A stretch of DNA of 64,000 nt from Tepidiphilus succinatimandens. Its GTDB lineage: Bacteria > Pseudomonadota > Gammaproteobacteria > Burkholderiales > Rhodocyclaceae. The stretch covers positions 1 to 64,000 of the forward strand of contig NZ_SBIK01000006.1 of NCBI RefSeq assembly GCF_006503695.1, written 5' to 3'. Positions 57,201 through 64,000 of this stretch are shown here, one piece after another; position 1 is the first letter of the stretch; every line of letters starts with the position of its first letter. The position numbers and the translations under genes are program-made. The notes under the pieces were generated by a model, which searched no databases, was not told where the DNA came from, and was given only the letters and a program-made list of their open reading frames with translations.

Positions 57201-58051
57201 AAGACGACGACGAACCTTCCCATCGTAGCTGGTGGGATCGGCTGACGGCGTTCTGGTCGCGCGAGCCGGAAACGCGCGAAGAATTGCTGGAAGTGCTGCG
57301 CTCGGCCTGCGAGCGAAACCTTTTCGACGCCGAGGCGCTCTCCATCATCGAAGGCGCCCTGGCGATTTCCGAGCTGCGCGTGCGCGACGTGATGGTGCCG
57401 CGCAGCCAGATGGACGTGATCCGCATCGACGATCCGATCGAGGAGATCGCCCGCTTCGCGGCGGAAACGAATCATTCGCGCTTTCCGGCGATCGGCGAGA
57501 GCAAGGACGACGTTCTCGGCATCTTCCTTGCCAAGGACCTGATCCGCTATTTCGCCGGCTTGCCGTTCGATCTGCGCGATAGCCTGCGTCCGGCCGTGTT
57601 CGTGCCGGAATCCAAACGGCTGGATCTGCTGCTGCGCGAATTTCGCCGCCGGCGCAACCACATGGCCATCGTCGCCGACGAATACGGCGGAGTGAGTGGC
57701 CTGGTGACGATCGAAGACGTGCTCGAGCAGATCGTCGGCGAGATCGAAGACGAATACGACTTCGACGAGCCGGAAGACGCCATCCGGCTCGAAGCCGACG
57801 GCAGCTATCGCGTCAAGGCGACGATGGAGCTCATCGACTTCAACGAGGCGTTTGGAACCGAGTTCTCCGACGAGGAGAGCGACACCGTCGGCGGACTCGT
57901 GATCCATCGGCTCGGGCGCCTGCCGCAGCGCGGCGAGCGCCTCGAGATCGACGGCTGGACTTTCGAGGTGCTGCGTGCCGACAGCCGCCGGCTGCACTGG
58001 CTGCGCGTGCGCCCGCCAGCACCCTCGGGCGGAGAGGAAAGCGCAGGGTGA
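57197..58051 (+). CDS. corC: CorC/HlyC-family transporter-associated CBS protein (YbeX)
   Basis: 284 residues. Two CBS domains (about 60-185; [14 protein letters not shown], and [30 protein letters not shown]) are followed by a CorC_HlyC domain (about 195-275; [24 protein letters not shown]). There are no membrane helices. YbeX of E. coli is linked to Mg2+ homeostasis and to ribosome maturation. It overlaps lnt by four bases. Confidence 0.95.
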   Translation: MKDDDEPSHRSWWDRLTAFWSREPETREELLEVLRSACERNLFDAEALSIIEGALAISELRVRDVMVPRSQMDVIRIDDPIEEIARFAAETNHSRFPAIGESKDDVLGIFLAKDLIRYFAGLPFDLRDSLRPAVFVPESKRLDLLLREFRRRRNHMAIVADEYGGVSGLVTIEDVLEQIVGEIEDEYDFDEPEDAIRLEADGSYRVKATMELIDFNEAFGTEFSDEESDTVGGLVIHRLGRLPQRGERLEIDGWTFEVLRADSRRLHWLRVRPPAPSGGEESAG

Positions 58052-59571
58052 GGATGGCCGCCTGGCTGCCGCCTCTGACCCTGCGCGGCCATTCTCTGCC
58101 GCCTTGGGCAGGGGGGATCCTGATCGCCGCTGCCGGAGCGAGCGCCCCTTTGGCCTTCGCTCCGACCGAGGCGTTCTGGTGGTTGCCCGTTGCGCTTCTG
58201 CCCCTCTTTTTCGCGTTGGTGCATGCCAGTCCGCGACAGGCCATGGTCGCGGCCTTTCTCTGGGTCTGGCCGTATTTTCTCGTGGGGGTAGGGTGGCTGT
58301 CGGTGGCGCTCGCACGCTATGGCGGGCTTCCCTGGCCGGCCGCCTGGGCAGCGGTGTCGCTCTTTGCCGCCTACCTTGCCGCGTGGTGGGCCTTGGCGGC
58401 GGGACTGGCCGTGCGCTGGGCTCCGTCAGGAAGCGCTTTCCGCCGGGCGTTTTTTACGGCGGCGGTCTTCACGGCCGCCGAATGGGCGCGCGGCTGGGCC
58501 TTCTCCGGCTTTCCCTGGCTCACTCCCGGCCTGAGCCAGACACCGCCCAGCCCCTTGGCAGGATTCTATCCGCTCGTCGGAGCGCTGGGGGTGGGTTTCC
58601 TGCTCTTCGTCCTTGCCGGGCTCATCGCCTTCGGCCTATCCTGGCGGCGCTGGCTGCCGTTCGTGGCCATCATGGCCGCACTCGGCGGCGCCCTGCGCGG
58701 CGTGGAATGGTCCCGGCCTGCAGGGGCGCCGCTTGCGCTGAGCCTGGTGCAGCCGGCGATTCCCCAGGATCAGAAATGGGACGGGGCGCTGCTGGGGCGC
58801 CACCTTTGGCGCCAGGCCGAGCTGCTCGCGCAGACGCGCGGCACGCTGGTGGTGCTGCCAGAAACCTCTCTGCCGCTGCTCGACGCCCAGATTCCCGACG
58901 AGTGGCGCAGCCTCGTGGCGCAGGTCTTGGGCGAGGATCGTACCGTGCTCTATGGCGCTTTCACGCGCGACGCGGCAGGTGTCATCCACAATTCGGCGCT
59001 GGCGCAGGGCAGGGCCGCGCCCTTTTCCTATCACAAACGCCACCTGGTTCCGTTTGGCGAATACTCGCCGCCGCTCTTCGGCTGGTTTTTCCGCGCCCTG
59101 TCGATTCCCATGTCGGACCAAGGACCGGGGGCTGCGCGACAAGCCATGCTGCGCGTGGGCGAGAGCGCAGCGGCAGTCAATATCTGCTATGAGAGCGCCT
59201 TCGCCGACCTGATCGCCGGTGATGTGCGCGCAGGTGCCACCTGGCTACTCAATCTCTCCAATCTCGCCTGGTACGACCGCAGCGCCGCGCAAGCCCAGCA
59301 CGCCCAGATCGGTCGGGTGCGGGCGTTGGAGACCGCCCGTCCCTGGGTTCAGGCGACGAATACGGGCGTGAGCGTAGGGTTCGACGCCGATGGTCGAGTG
59401 CTCTCGGCTTTGCCCGAATGGCAGGAAGGTACGCTGGACATGACGGTGCAGGGCAGGGAGGGTCTTACCCCCTTCGTACGTCTTGGCGGAGAAGTGCCGC
59501 TCGTATCGATCGTGTTGATCGTGGCAGTGCTTGGGTCGCTGCGTTTTCGGACCAAAACGCCCCCAAGCTGA
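58048..59571 (+). CDS. lnt: Apolipoprotein N-acyltransferase
   Basis: 507 residues; GTG start. Six or more membrane helices precede a periplasmic nitrilase domain with catalytic Glu272 (LPETSLPLL), Lys330 (YHKRHLVPFGEY) and Cys380 (VNICYESAFADL), and a last helix near the end. It adds the third acyl chain to lipoproteins. It closes the miaB operon. No terminator is evident after it; an AT-rich island begins at 59572. Confidence 0.96.
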   Translation: MRMAAWLPPLTLRGHSLPPWAGGILIAAAGASAPLAFAPTEAFWWLPVALLPLFFALVHASPRQAMVAAFLWVWPYFLVGVGWLSVALARYGGLPWPAAWAAVSLFAAYLAAWWALAAGLAVRWAPSGSAFRRAFFTAAVFTAAEWARGWAFSGFPWLTPGLSQTPPSPLAGFYPLVGALGVGFLLFVLAGLIAFGLSWRRWLPFVAIMAALGGALRGVEWSRPAGAPLALSLVQPAIPQDQKWDGALLGRHLWRQAELLAQTRGTLVVLPETSLPLLDAQIPDEWRSLVAQVLGEDRTVLYGAFTRDAAGVIHNSALAQGRAAPFSYHKRHLVPFGEYSPPLFGWFFRALSIPMSDQGPGAARQAMLRVGESAAAVNICYESAFADLIAGDVRAGATWLLNLSNLAWYDRSAAQAQHAQIGRVRALETARPWVQATNTGVSVGFDADGRVLSALPEWQEGTLDMTVQGREGLTPFVRLGGEVPLVSIVLIVAVLGSLRFRTKTPPS

Positions 59572-59614
59572 TTATCAGGAGTTCCAGACCCGGACCTGCG
59601 ACCGTCTCGAAAAT

Positions 59615-59633
59615 TAAATTTCAATTTACGGAC
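59615..59633 (-). repeat. Dyad repeat, left copy (inverted)
   Basis: TAAATT-TC-AATTTA (59615-59628) is a perfect 14-bp dyad followed by CGGAC. Read on the minus strand it is GTCCGTAAATTGAAATT, identical over 17 bp to the right copy at 61369-61385. An outer pair CGTCTC (59604-59609) and GAGACG (59639-59644) encloses it. It lies in the lnt to recombinase gap (59572-59806), which otherwise shows no gene. Confidence 0.8.
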
Positions 59634-59747
59634 AAAGGAGACGAAAACCATAAAAAACTCGCACCATCGACTGAACTGCAATAGAAATAGCTAGAATCCA
59701 CAAAAGTCAGCAAATAACTTCAACAGTCAAAAAGGGGCTTACAGTTG

Positions 59748-59761
59748 GTAAATTGAAATTT
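59748..59761 (+). repeat. Dyad repeat, middle copy, in the recombinase promoter
   Basis: GTAAATTGAAATTT shares 13 bp (59748-59760) with the right copy in direct orientation. It stands just before the -10-like TACAAT (59766-59771) and about 46 bases before the recombinase-like ATG, where an autoregulatory operator would be placed. Confidence 0.75.
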
Positions 59762-59806
59762 TTGCTACAATATACTCTTGCCAAGAATCACATGGAGTAG
59801 GGCCCT

Positions 59807-60805
59807 ATGAGAAAAACGGCCCCTATTGCGTTGCCCACGCGTAATGGTACTTTTTGGCCTGCGGATGATCTGCGCTCGTGGCAAGAAGCTCCACGTGAAA
59901 GTTTCCTCGATTGGTTATCACAACAACGCATCGTCCATGATCGGCAGTTTCGACGCAGCTCAACGAAAACCTATGTGGCGATTTTTTCTTGGTGGCTCGA
60001 TGCGCTCGAAAGTGAAGGGGTTGGGTTGCTCGAGGCTTCTCCCAAGGATGCGGCAAAAATTTTCGCCGCTCATGAGCTCGAAGCCATATCACGCCGAAGG
60101 TATCTCCAGCTTCTCGATCGCGTGTATCGTTATCTATCCCGTATTGGTTGGCCAGGAGTACATCCTTTGCGAGAGGAACTCGCAAAAGAGAAAATCTTGG
60201 ATCCCGACGATCCCGAAAGCCTGGATGAAACGGAGCTCGCCGCCGTCATCGAACGGCTCGAAGCCTTGCCGGGTTGGCGCGGCAAGAGAGACCGGGCGGC
60301 GGCAGGTTTGCTGCTCGGTGCCGGTCTACGTGCAAACGAATTGATCGGGCTTCGCGTGGGAGATGTTTCGCCCCTGTACGAAATCGAGGTGCGGCCAAAC
60401 AGCGTCCATCGGGCGCATCGGACGCTCGTTTTGCCGGAAGGACCTTGGCGGACCTGGATCGACGAGTGGCAGATCGAGCGCAAGGCCTCATCCATTCCGG
60501 GAAACGTCTTTTGTCCCGCCACACGTCAAGGTTCCGCTTTTTCCGTATCGGGGCTTTTTCGCCGCGTCAATCTTTGGCTAGGCCCCCTGACGGAAACACA
60601 CGAGCAGACGGGAGCAAACCTTTTGCGTAACACCTTCGCACGTTTGGCCTTGACGTGCGGCCGCTATAGTCTCGAAGAGGTGCAAGAGTTCCTCGGTCAT
60701 GAAGAGCAGCGCGCTACCTTGCGCCATGTCGCGGCGCTGGGCAAGAAGGCCCGTCTAGCGGGTACGCCGGTACCCGAGGTGCTCTTTCTTGCTCCCCTGA
60801 AGTAA
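59807..60805 (+). CDS. Tyrosine-recombinase-like protein with degenerate active site
   Basis: 332 residues, the size of XerC or phage integrases. An N-terminal SAM-like core-binding domain (about 30-125) is followed by the catalytic fold: box I Arg175 is present (LLGAGLRANELIGLRVGDV) and LGH at 296-298 (EVQEFLGHEE) is present. The box II HxxR reads NLLR (Asn271, Arg274), and the next canonical His is Asn275. The nucleophile position eleven residues after the LGH Leu is His307 (TLRHVA), and no Tyr occurs beyond residue 287. It may be an inactive relative or a DNA-binding regulator. The gene is visibly richer in A+T than its neighbours. Predicted promoter: TACAAT at 59766-59771. Confidence 0.8.
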   Translation: MRKTAPIALPTRNGTFWPADDLRSWQEAPRESFLDWLSQQRIVHDRQFRRSSTKTYVAIFSWWLDALESEGVGLLEASPKDAAKIFAAHELEAISRRRYLQLLDRVYRYLSRIGWPGVHPLREELAKEKILDPDDPESLDETELAAVIERLEALPGWRGKRDRAAAGLLLGAGLRANELIGLRVGDVSPLYEIEVRPNSVHRAHRTLVLPEGPWRTWIDEWQIERKASSIPGNVFCPATRQGSAFSVSGLFRRVNLWLGPLTETHEQTGANLLRNTFARLALTCGRYSLEEVQEFLGHEEQRATLRHVAALGKKARLAGTPVPEVLFLAPLK

Positions 60806-60850
60806 AAGCGTGATAATTTGTATTATGTAAAATATCCTCGGGAGACTCAG

Positions 60851-61324
60851 ATGAACCTCAAGTCAGCCGCTGTTTTCGTGATCTGCCTGTTCGGCGGCCC
60901 CCTGCTCGCCAACGCAGAAGAAATCGGTTGCGTCACCACCGCATGGAAGCTCATCGGTGCAAACCACAAGGTCTGCGTCGAGGCTTTTCACGACCCCAAG
61001 GTGCAAGGGGTGACCTGCCACGTCAGCCAGGCCAAGACAGGAGGCATTTCCGGGGCGTTCGGCGTGGCGCAAGATCCGTCACAGTTTTCCTTGGCCTGCC
61101 GGCAGACGGGTCCGATCGTATTGCCGCCGCGCCTGCCCAAAGAAGAGACGGTATTTTCCGAGGACACATCGCTGCTCTTCAAAGAGACGCGCGTGGTTCG
61201 TCTGTGGGATGAAAAAAACAATACATTGGTATATCTTGCGATCAGCAGGAAAGTCATCGAAGGCTCGCCTTTCAATAGCTTATCGACGGTTCCCGTGATG
61301 CCGTGGGGAAACCGCGGCGAGTGA
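60851..61324 (+). CDS. creA: CreA-family secreted protein
   Basis: 157 residues from the ATG at 60851 after GGGAGA. A signal peptide (about 1-22, ending ANA) is followed by the CreA pattern EIGCVTTAWKLIGANHKVCVEAF, VTCHVSQAKTGGISG, then VVRLWDEKNNTLVYLAISRKVIEGSP and the end VPVMPW. CreA is a periplasmic protein of unknown function beside creBC in E. coli; no creBC here. It lies between the recombinase-like gene and metY; its AT content is nearer to the host genes than that of the recombinase. Confidence 0.9.
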   Translation: MNLKSAAVFVICLFGGPLLANAEEIGCVTTAWKLIGANHKVCVEAFHDPKVQGVTCHVSQAKTGGISGAFGVAQDPSQFSLACRQTGPIVLPPRLPKEETVFSEDTSLLFKETRVVRLWDEKNNTLVYLAISRKVIEGSPFNSLSTVPVMPWGNRGE

Positions 61325-61342
61325 GGTCGTGAGGCTGGAGGT

Positions 61343-61368
61343 TTGCTGGTTGGTTTGAACGCCAGCAA
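61343..61368. repeat. Hairpin abutting the right dyad repeat
   Basis: TTGCTGG (61343-61349) and CCAGCAA (61362-61368) form a perfect 7-bp stem around a 12-base loop, ending directly at the first base of the right dyad copy. No T-run follows, so it is a poor terminator for creA. Confidence 0.5.
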
Positions 61369-61385
61369 GTCCGTAAATTGAAATT
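61369..61385 (+). repeat. Dyad repeat, right copy
   Basis: GTCCGTAAATTGAAATT is the exact reverse complement of the left copy (59617-59633). The dyad itself is slightly imperfect here (AATTCT in the second arm). It lies between creA and metY, about 60 bases before the metY -10 element. Confidence 0.8.
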
Positions 61386-61442
61386 CTTCGCGTGCGAATA
61401 ACGACATTCCTTCCTTCCCCTGTGCGACCCTGGCCGTCGTGC

Positions 61443-61474
61443 TATATTTTCGCGATTCATTTTTCGCGACTCAT
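61443..61474 (+). promoter_or_regulatory. metY promoter region with tandem 14-bp repeat
   Basis: A -10-like TATATT (61443-61448) is overlapped and followed by two adjacent 14-bp units, TTTTCGCGATTCAT (61447-61460) and TTTTCGCGACTCAT (61461-61474), differing at one base. They cover the predicted transcription start 18-45 bases before the metY ATG and look like an operator pair. No SAM riboswitch is visible. Confidence 0.5.
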
Positions 61475-61491
61475 CCGACAGGAGCCCCTCC

Positions 61492-62763
61492 ATGCGCATC
61501 GAGACGATCGCCGTCCACGGCGGCTACACGCCCGACCCGACCACCAAGGCCGTGGCGGTGCCCATCTACCAGACCACGTCCTACGCCTTCGACGACACGC
61601 AGCACGGCGCCGATCTCTTCGACCTCAAGGTGCCGGGCAACATCTATACCCGCATGATGAACCCGACCTGCGACGTGCTGGAAAAGCGCGTCGCCGCCAT
61701 GGAAGGCGGTATCGCGGGCCTGTCGCTCGCCTCGGGCATGGCTGCCATCACCTACGCCATCCAGACGATCGCCCAAGCCGGCGACAACGTGGTGAGTTCG
61801 GCCACCCTCTACGGCGGCACCTACAACCTCTTCGCCCATACGCTGCCCAGATACGGCATCGAGATCCGCTTCGCCGACCACCGCGACCCCGCCTCCTTCG
61901 CGCGGCTCATCGACGGCAAGACCAAGGCGATCTTCTGCGAATCGATCGGCAATCCCTTGGGCAACATCACCGACTTCGAGCGGCTCGCGGCGATCGCCCA
62001 CGAGCACGGCATCCCGCTCATCGTCGACAACACCGTCCCCTCCCCTTACCTGTGCCGCCCTTTCGAGCACGGCGCCGACATCGTGGTGCATTCGCTCACC
62101 AAATACCTCGGCGGACACGGGAATTCCATCGGCGGGGTGATCGTCGACAGCGGCAAGTTTCCCTGGGCCGAGCACAAGGAACGTTTTCGCGTGCTCGTCG
62201 AGCCCGATCCGTCTTATCACGGCGTGAGCTACACGGAAACCTTCGGCGCTGCGGCCTACATCGCCCGGGCGCGCGTGGTGCCGCTGCGCAACATGGGCGC
62301 GGCGCTGAGCCCCTTCAACGCCTTTCTCATCCTGCAAGGGATCGAGACCCTGCCGCTACGCATGGATCGCATCTGCGACAACGCCGTGCGCATCGCCCAC
62401 TTCCTGCGCACCCACCCCAAAGTGAGCTGGGTCAATTACGCCGGCCTGCCAGATCATCCCGATCACGCCCTGGTGCAGAAATACCTCGGCGGACGCGCGT
62501 CCGGCATCCTCACGTTTGGCGTCAAGGGCGGCCGCGAGGCCGGGGCGCGATTCCAGGATGCGCTCAAGCTGGTGACCCGGCTCGTGAACATCGGCGATGC
62601 GAAGACGCTCGCCTGCCACCCGGCCTCCACCACCCACCGGCAATTGAGCAAGGAAGAACTGGAGAAAGCCGGCGTGAGCGAAGACATGATCCGCCTGTCG
62701 GTAGGCATCGAGCACGTCGACGATCTCATCGCCGATCTCGATCAGGCGCTCGCGGCCGCCTGA
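61492..62763 (+). CDS. metY: O-acetylhomoserine sulfhydrylase (PLP-dependent)
   Basis: 423 residues after ACAGGAG. The trans-sulfuration PLP fold shows [22 protein letters not shown] near the start, [10 protein letters not shown], the cofactor Asp in [10 protein letters not shown], and the PLP Lys in [16 protein letters not shown]. The length and insertions match MetY rather than MetB/MetC. It makes homocysteine from O-acetylhomoserine and sulfide, the direct route to methionine. A tandem 14-bp repeat overlaps its promoter. Confidence 0.94.
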   Translation: MRIETIAVHGGYTPDPTTKAVAVPIYQTTSYAFDDTQHGADLFDLKVPGNIYTRMMNPTCDVLEKRVAAMEGGIAGLSLASGMAAITYAIQTIAQAGDNVVSSATLYGGTYNLFAHTLPRYGIEIRFADHRDPASFARLIDGKTKAIFCESIGNPLGNITDFERLAAIAHEHGIPLIVDNTVPSPYLCRPFEHGADIVVHSLTKYLGGHGNSIGGVIVDSGKFPWAEHKERFRVLVEPDPSYHGVSYTETFGAAAYIARARVVPLRNMGAALSPFNAFLILQGIETLPLRMDRICDNAVRIAHFLRTHPKVSWVNYAGLPDHPDHALVQKYLGGRASGILTFGVKGGREAGARFQDALKLVTRLVNIGDAKTLACHPASTTHRQLSKEELEKAGVSEDMIRLSVGIEHVDDLIADLDQALAAA

Positions 62764-62789
62764 GCCTGCCGCTCCCAACCCGAAGGGGA

Positions 62790-62826
62790 CGGGGCGGCAT
62801 CGAAGCTTCAGGGCGCGACCGCCCCG
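62790..62826. terminator. Weak bidirectional hairpin between metY and ugd
   Basis: CGGGGCGG (62790-62797) and CCGCCCCG (62819-62826) pair with a 21-base loop that holds GAAGCTTC. Downstream on the plus strand is CCCTCTTCC, not a U-run. It lies between convergent genes and may serve as a terminator, but weakly by sequence. Confidence 0.3.
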
Positions 62827-62841
62827 CCCTCTTCCAGCCGC

Positions 62842-64000
62842 TCAGGCCGCAATCGCCCCCTGCTCTGCCAGCGCGTTCGCCCGCCCGATGCCGACATAGG
62901 CAAACCCCAGCCGCTCGAGCTGCTGCGGGTCGTACTGGTTGCGCCCGTCGAAGATCTGCGGCGTTTTCAGAAGCCGCTTGATCGCCCCGAAGTCGGGATG
63001 GCGGAAAGGCTTCCATTCGGTCACCAGCACCATGGCGTCGGCTCCGTCGAGCGCGTCGTACTGGTGACGGGTGAAGACGAGACGGCCTTCGTCGAACCAT
63101 TGCGCCGGGAACACTCGCCGCGCGTTGTCCATCGCGACCGGATCGTAGGCGCGCACGGTGGCACCGCGCCCGATCAGGCCCTCGATGAGCGGGATGGAAG
63201 GCGCTTCGCGCATGTCGTCGGTCCCCGGCTTGAAGGCGAGCCCCCACACGCCGAAAGTCCGTCCGGTGAGGTCTTCGCCGAAACGCGCGACGATCTTTTC
63301 TTCCAGCACGCGCTTCTGCTTCGCGTTGCGCTCTTCCACCGCCGTGAGCACCTCCGGTTCAACGCCGGCCGCCTGTGCCATGGCGATGAGCGCCTTGACG
63401 TCCTTGGGAAAACACGAGCCGCCGTAGCCGCAGCCCGGATAGATGAAGTGGTAGCCGATGCGCTGATCCGAGCCGATGCCCAAGCGGACGTTTTCGACAT
63501 CGACGCCATAGCGCTCGCACAGCGCCGCGATCTCGTTCATGAATGAGATCTTGGTGGCGAGCATGGCGTTGGCGGCGTATTTCGTCATCTCGGCGTCGCG
63601 CACGCCCATGTAAATGACGCGCTGATGGCTGCGGTTGAAGGGGGCGTAGAGCTCGGCCATGCGCTCGCGCGCCGCTTCCGAATCCGTACCGACGATGATG
63701 CGGTCCGGGCGCATGAAATCTTCGACCGCAGCGCCTTCCTTGAGGAATTCGGGGTTGGAGACGACATCGAACGGGATCGACACGCCACGTGCATCGAGCT
63801 CTGCCTGGATCGCACGGCGCACCCGCTCGGCGGTTCCCACCGGAACCGTGGATTTGTCGACGATCACGCTGTAGCGCGTAAGCCGCCGGCCGATGTCGCG
63901 CGCCACCGTGAGCACGTGCTGCAGGTCGGCCGAGCCGTCTTCGAGCGGTGGCGTGCCCACGGCGATGAAGAGCACATCGCACTCGGCCATCGCCTCGCCC
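62842..64000 (-). CDS. ugd: UDP-glucose 6-dehydrogenase, N-terminus outside the window
   Basis: About 386 C-terminal residues are seen; the frame runs off the right edge, so roughly 70 N-terminal residues with the first part of the NAD fold are missing. Visible are [73 protein letters not shown], the catalytic Cys in [14 protein letters not shown], and [13 protein letters not shown]. It makes UDP-glucuronate for capsule or lipid A sugars by two NAD-dependent oxidations. Confidence 0.95.
   Translation of the reverse strand, partial: GEAMAECDVLFIAVGTPPLEDGSADLQHVLTVARDIGRRLTRYSVIVDKSTVPVGTAERVRRAIQAELDARGVSIPFDVVSNPEFLKEGAAVEDFMRPDRIIVGTDSEAARERMAELYAPFNRSHQRVIYMGVRDAEMTKYAANAMLATKISFMNEIAALCERYGVDVENVRLGIGSDQRIGYHFIYPGCGYGGSCFPKDVKALIAMAQAAGVEPEVLTAVEERNAKQKRVLEEKIVARFGEDLTGRTFGVWGLAFKPGTDDMREAPSIPLIEGLIGRGATVRAYDPVAMDNARRVFPAQWFDEGRLVFTRHQYDALDGADAMVLVTEWKPFRHPDFGAIKRLLKTPQIFDGRNQYDPQQLERLGFAYVGIGRANALAEQGAIAA

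Noticed and set aside
59572-61400. Integron or attC-like cassette arrangement
   Set aside because: The recombinase-like protein has no intact active site, and no RYYYAAC/GTTRRRY pairs flank the creA gene; the repeats are simple dyads.
61325-61491. SAM riboswitch before metY
   Set aside because: The gap is short and has no SAM-I or SAM-II motif and no leader terminator; only the tandem repeat and the dyad were found.

Overview
The window is chromosomal DNA of a high-GC Gram-negative bacterium, almost certainly a betaproteobacterium. The supporting evidence is the gene orders ffs/dnaX/ybaB/recR, petABC-sspAB, ubiC-ubiA and miaB-phoH-ybeY-corC-lnt, the two-Met DnaX/YbaB/RecR arrangement, and a cytochrome b with the PVWY form of the Qo motif. 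A member of the Hydrogenophilaceae (Tepidiphilus/Hydrogenophilus-like) would fit, but that placement is only an impression. The metabolism implied is aerobic: ubiquinone and bc1 respiration, fatty-acid oxidation, and fructose-1,6-bisphosphatase for gluconeogenesis or the Calvin cycle. FliW and other small proteins suggest motility.

Layout. 1-1.6 kb: the 3' end of an IS200/IS605 tnpB directly in front of hemY. 1.6-5.5 kb: 4.5S RNA, a ZIP metal transporter behind a Fur-like box, and dnaX-ybaB-recR. 5.5-9.4 kb: petABC (bc1 complex) and sspAB. 9.4-19 kb: dadA, a MATE exporter, a pabB-pabC fusion, a DUF523-DUF1722 protein, a lone EAL phosphodiesterase, an OPT transporter and fbp. 19-24 kb: groESL under a CIRCE operator with overlapping sigma32/sigma70 promoters, yjfB, tgt-queA and tRNA-Leu. 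24-31 kb: a candidate small RNA, an acyl-CoA thioesterase, fadL and a beta-oxidation operon. 30.6-32.7 kb: DUF2802 protein, a SPOR-domain gene broken by a 34-bp tandem duplication, fliW and ridA. 32.7-38.5 kb: recG, ubiC, ubiA, pyrF, ubiD. 38.5-49.5 kb (minus strand): prlC, an MFS carrier, purC, a DUF3422 protein, corA, ferredoxin, coaD, rsmD and a paired M16 peptidase system. 49.6-52.4 kb: ftsY-ftsE-ftsX. 52.4-54.4 kb: an ene-reductase and a HEPN/MNT (HepT-MntA-like) pair running into an antisense tRNA-Met. 54.4-59.6 kb: miaB-phoH-ybeY-corC-lnt. 59.6-61.4 kb: an AT-rich island with a tyrosine-recombinase-like protein lacking the nucleophilic tyrosine, then creA, with three copies of a short dyad repeat around them. 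61.4-64 kb: metY and the 3' part of a UDP-glucose dehydrogenase gene.

Most of the window is conserved housekeeping. The unusual parts are: the degenerate recombinase with its repeated dyad sites (possibly a recombinase turned regulator); a ~94-nt transcript candidate with an anti-Shine-Dalgarno pyrimidine run and a UUCG-capped terminator; the toxin-antitoxin pair abutting tRNA-Met; the SPOR gene frameshifted by an exact tandem duplication; and a long structured leader before corA. No CRISPR array, rRNA operon or prophage is visible. All calls come from reading the sequence; no database search was run.
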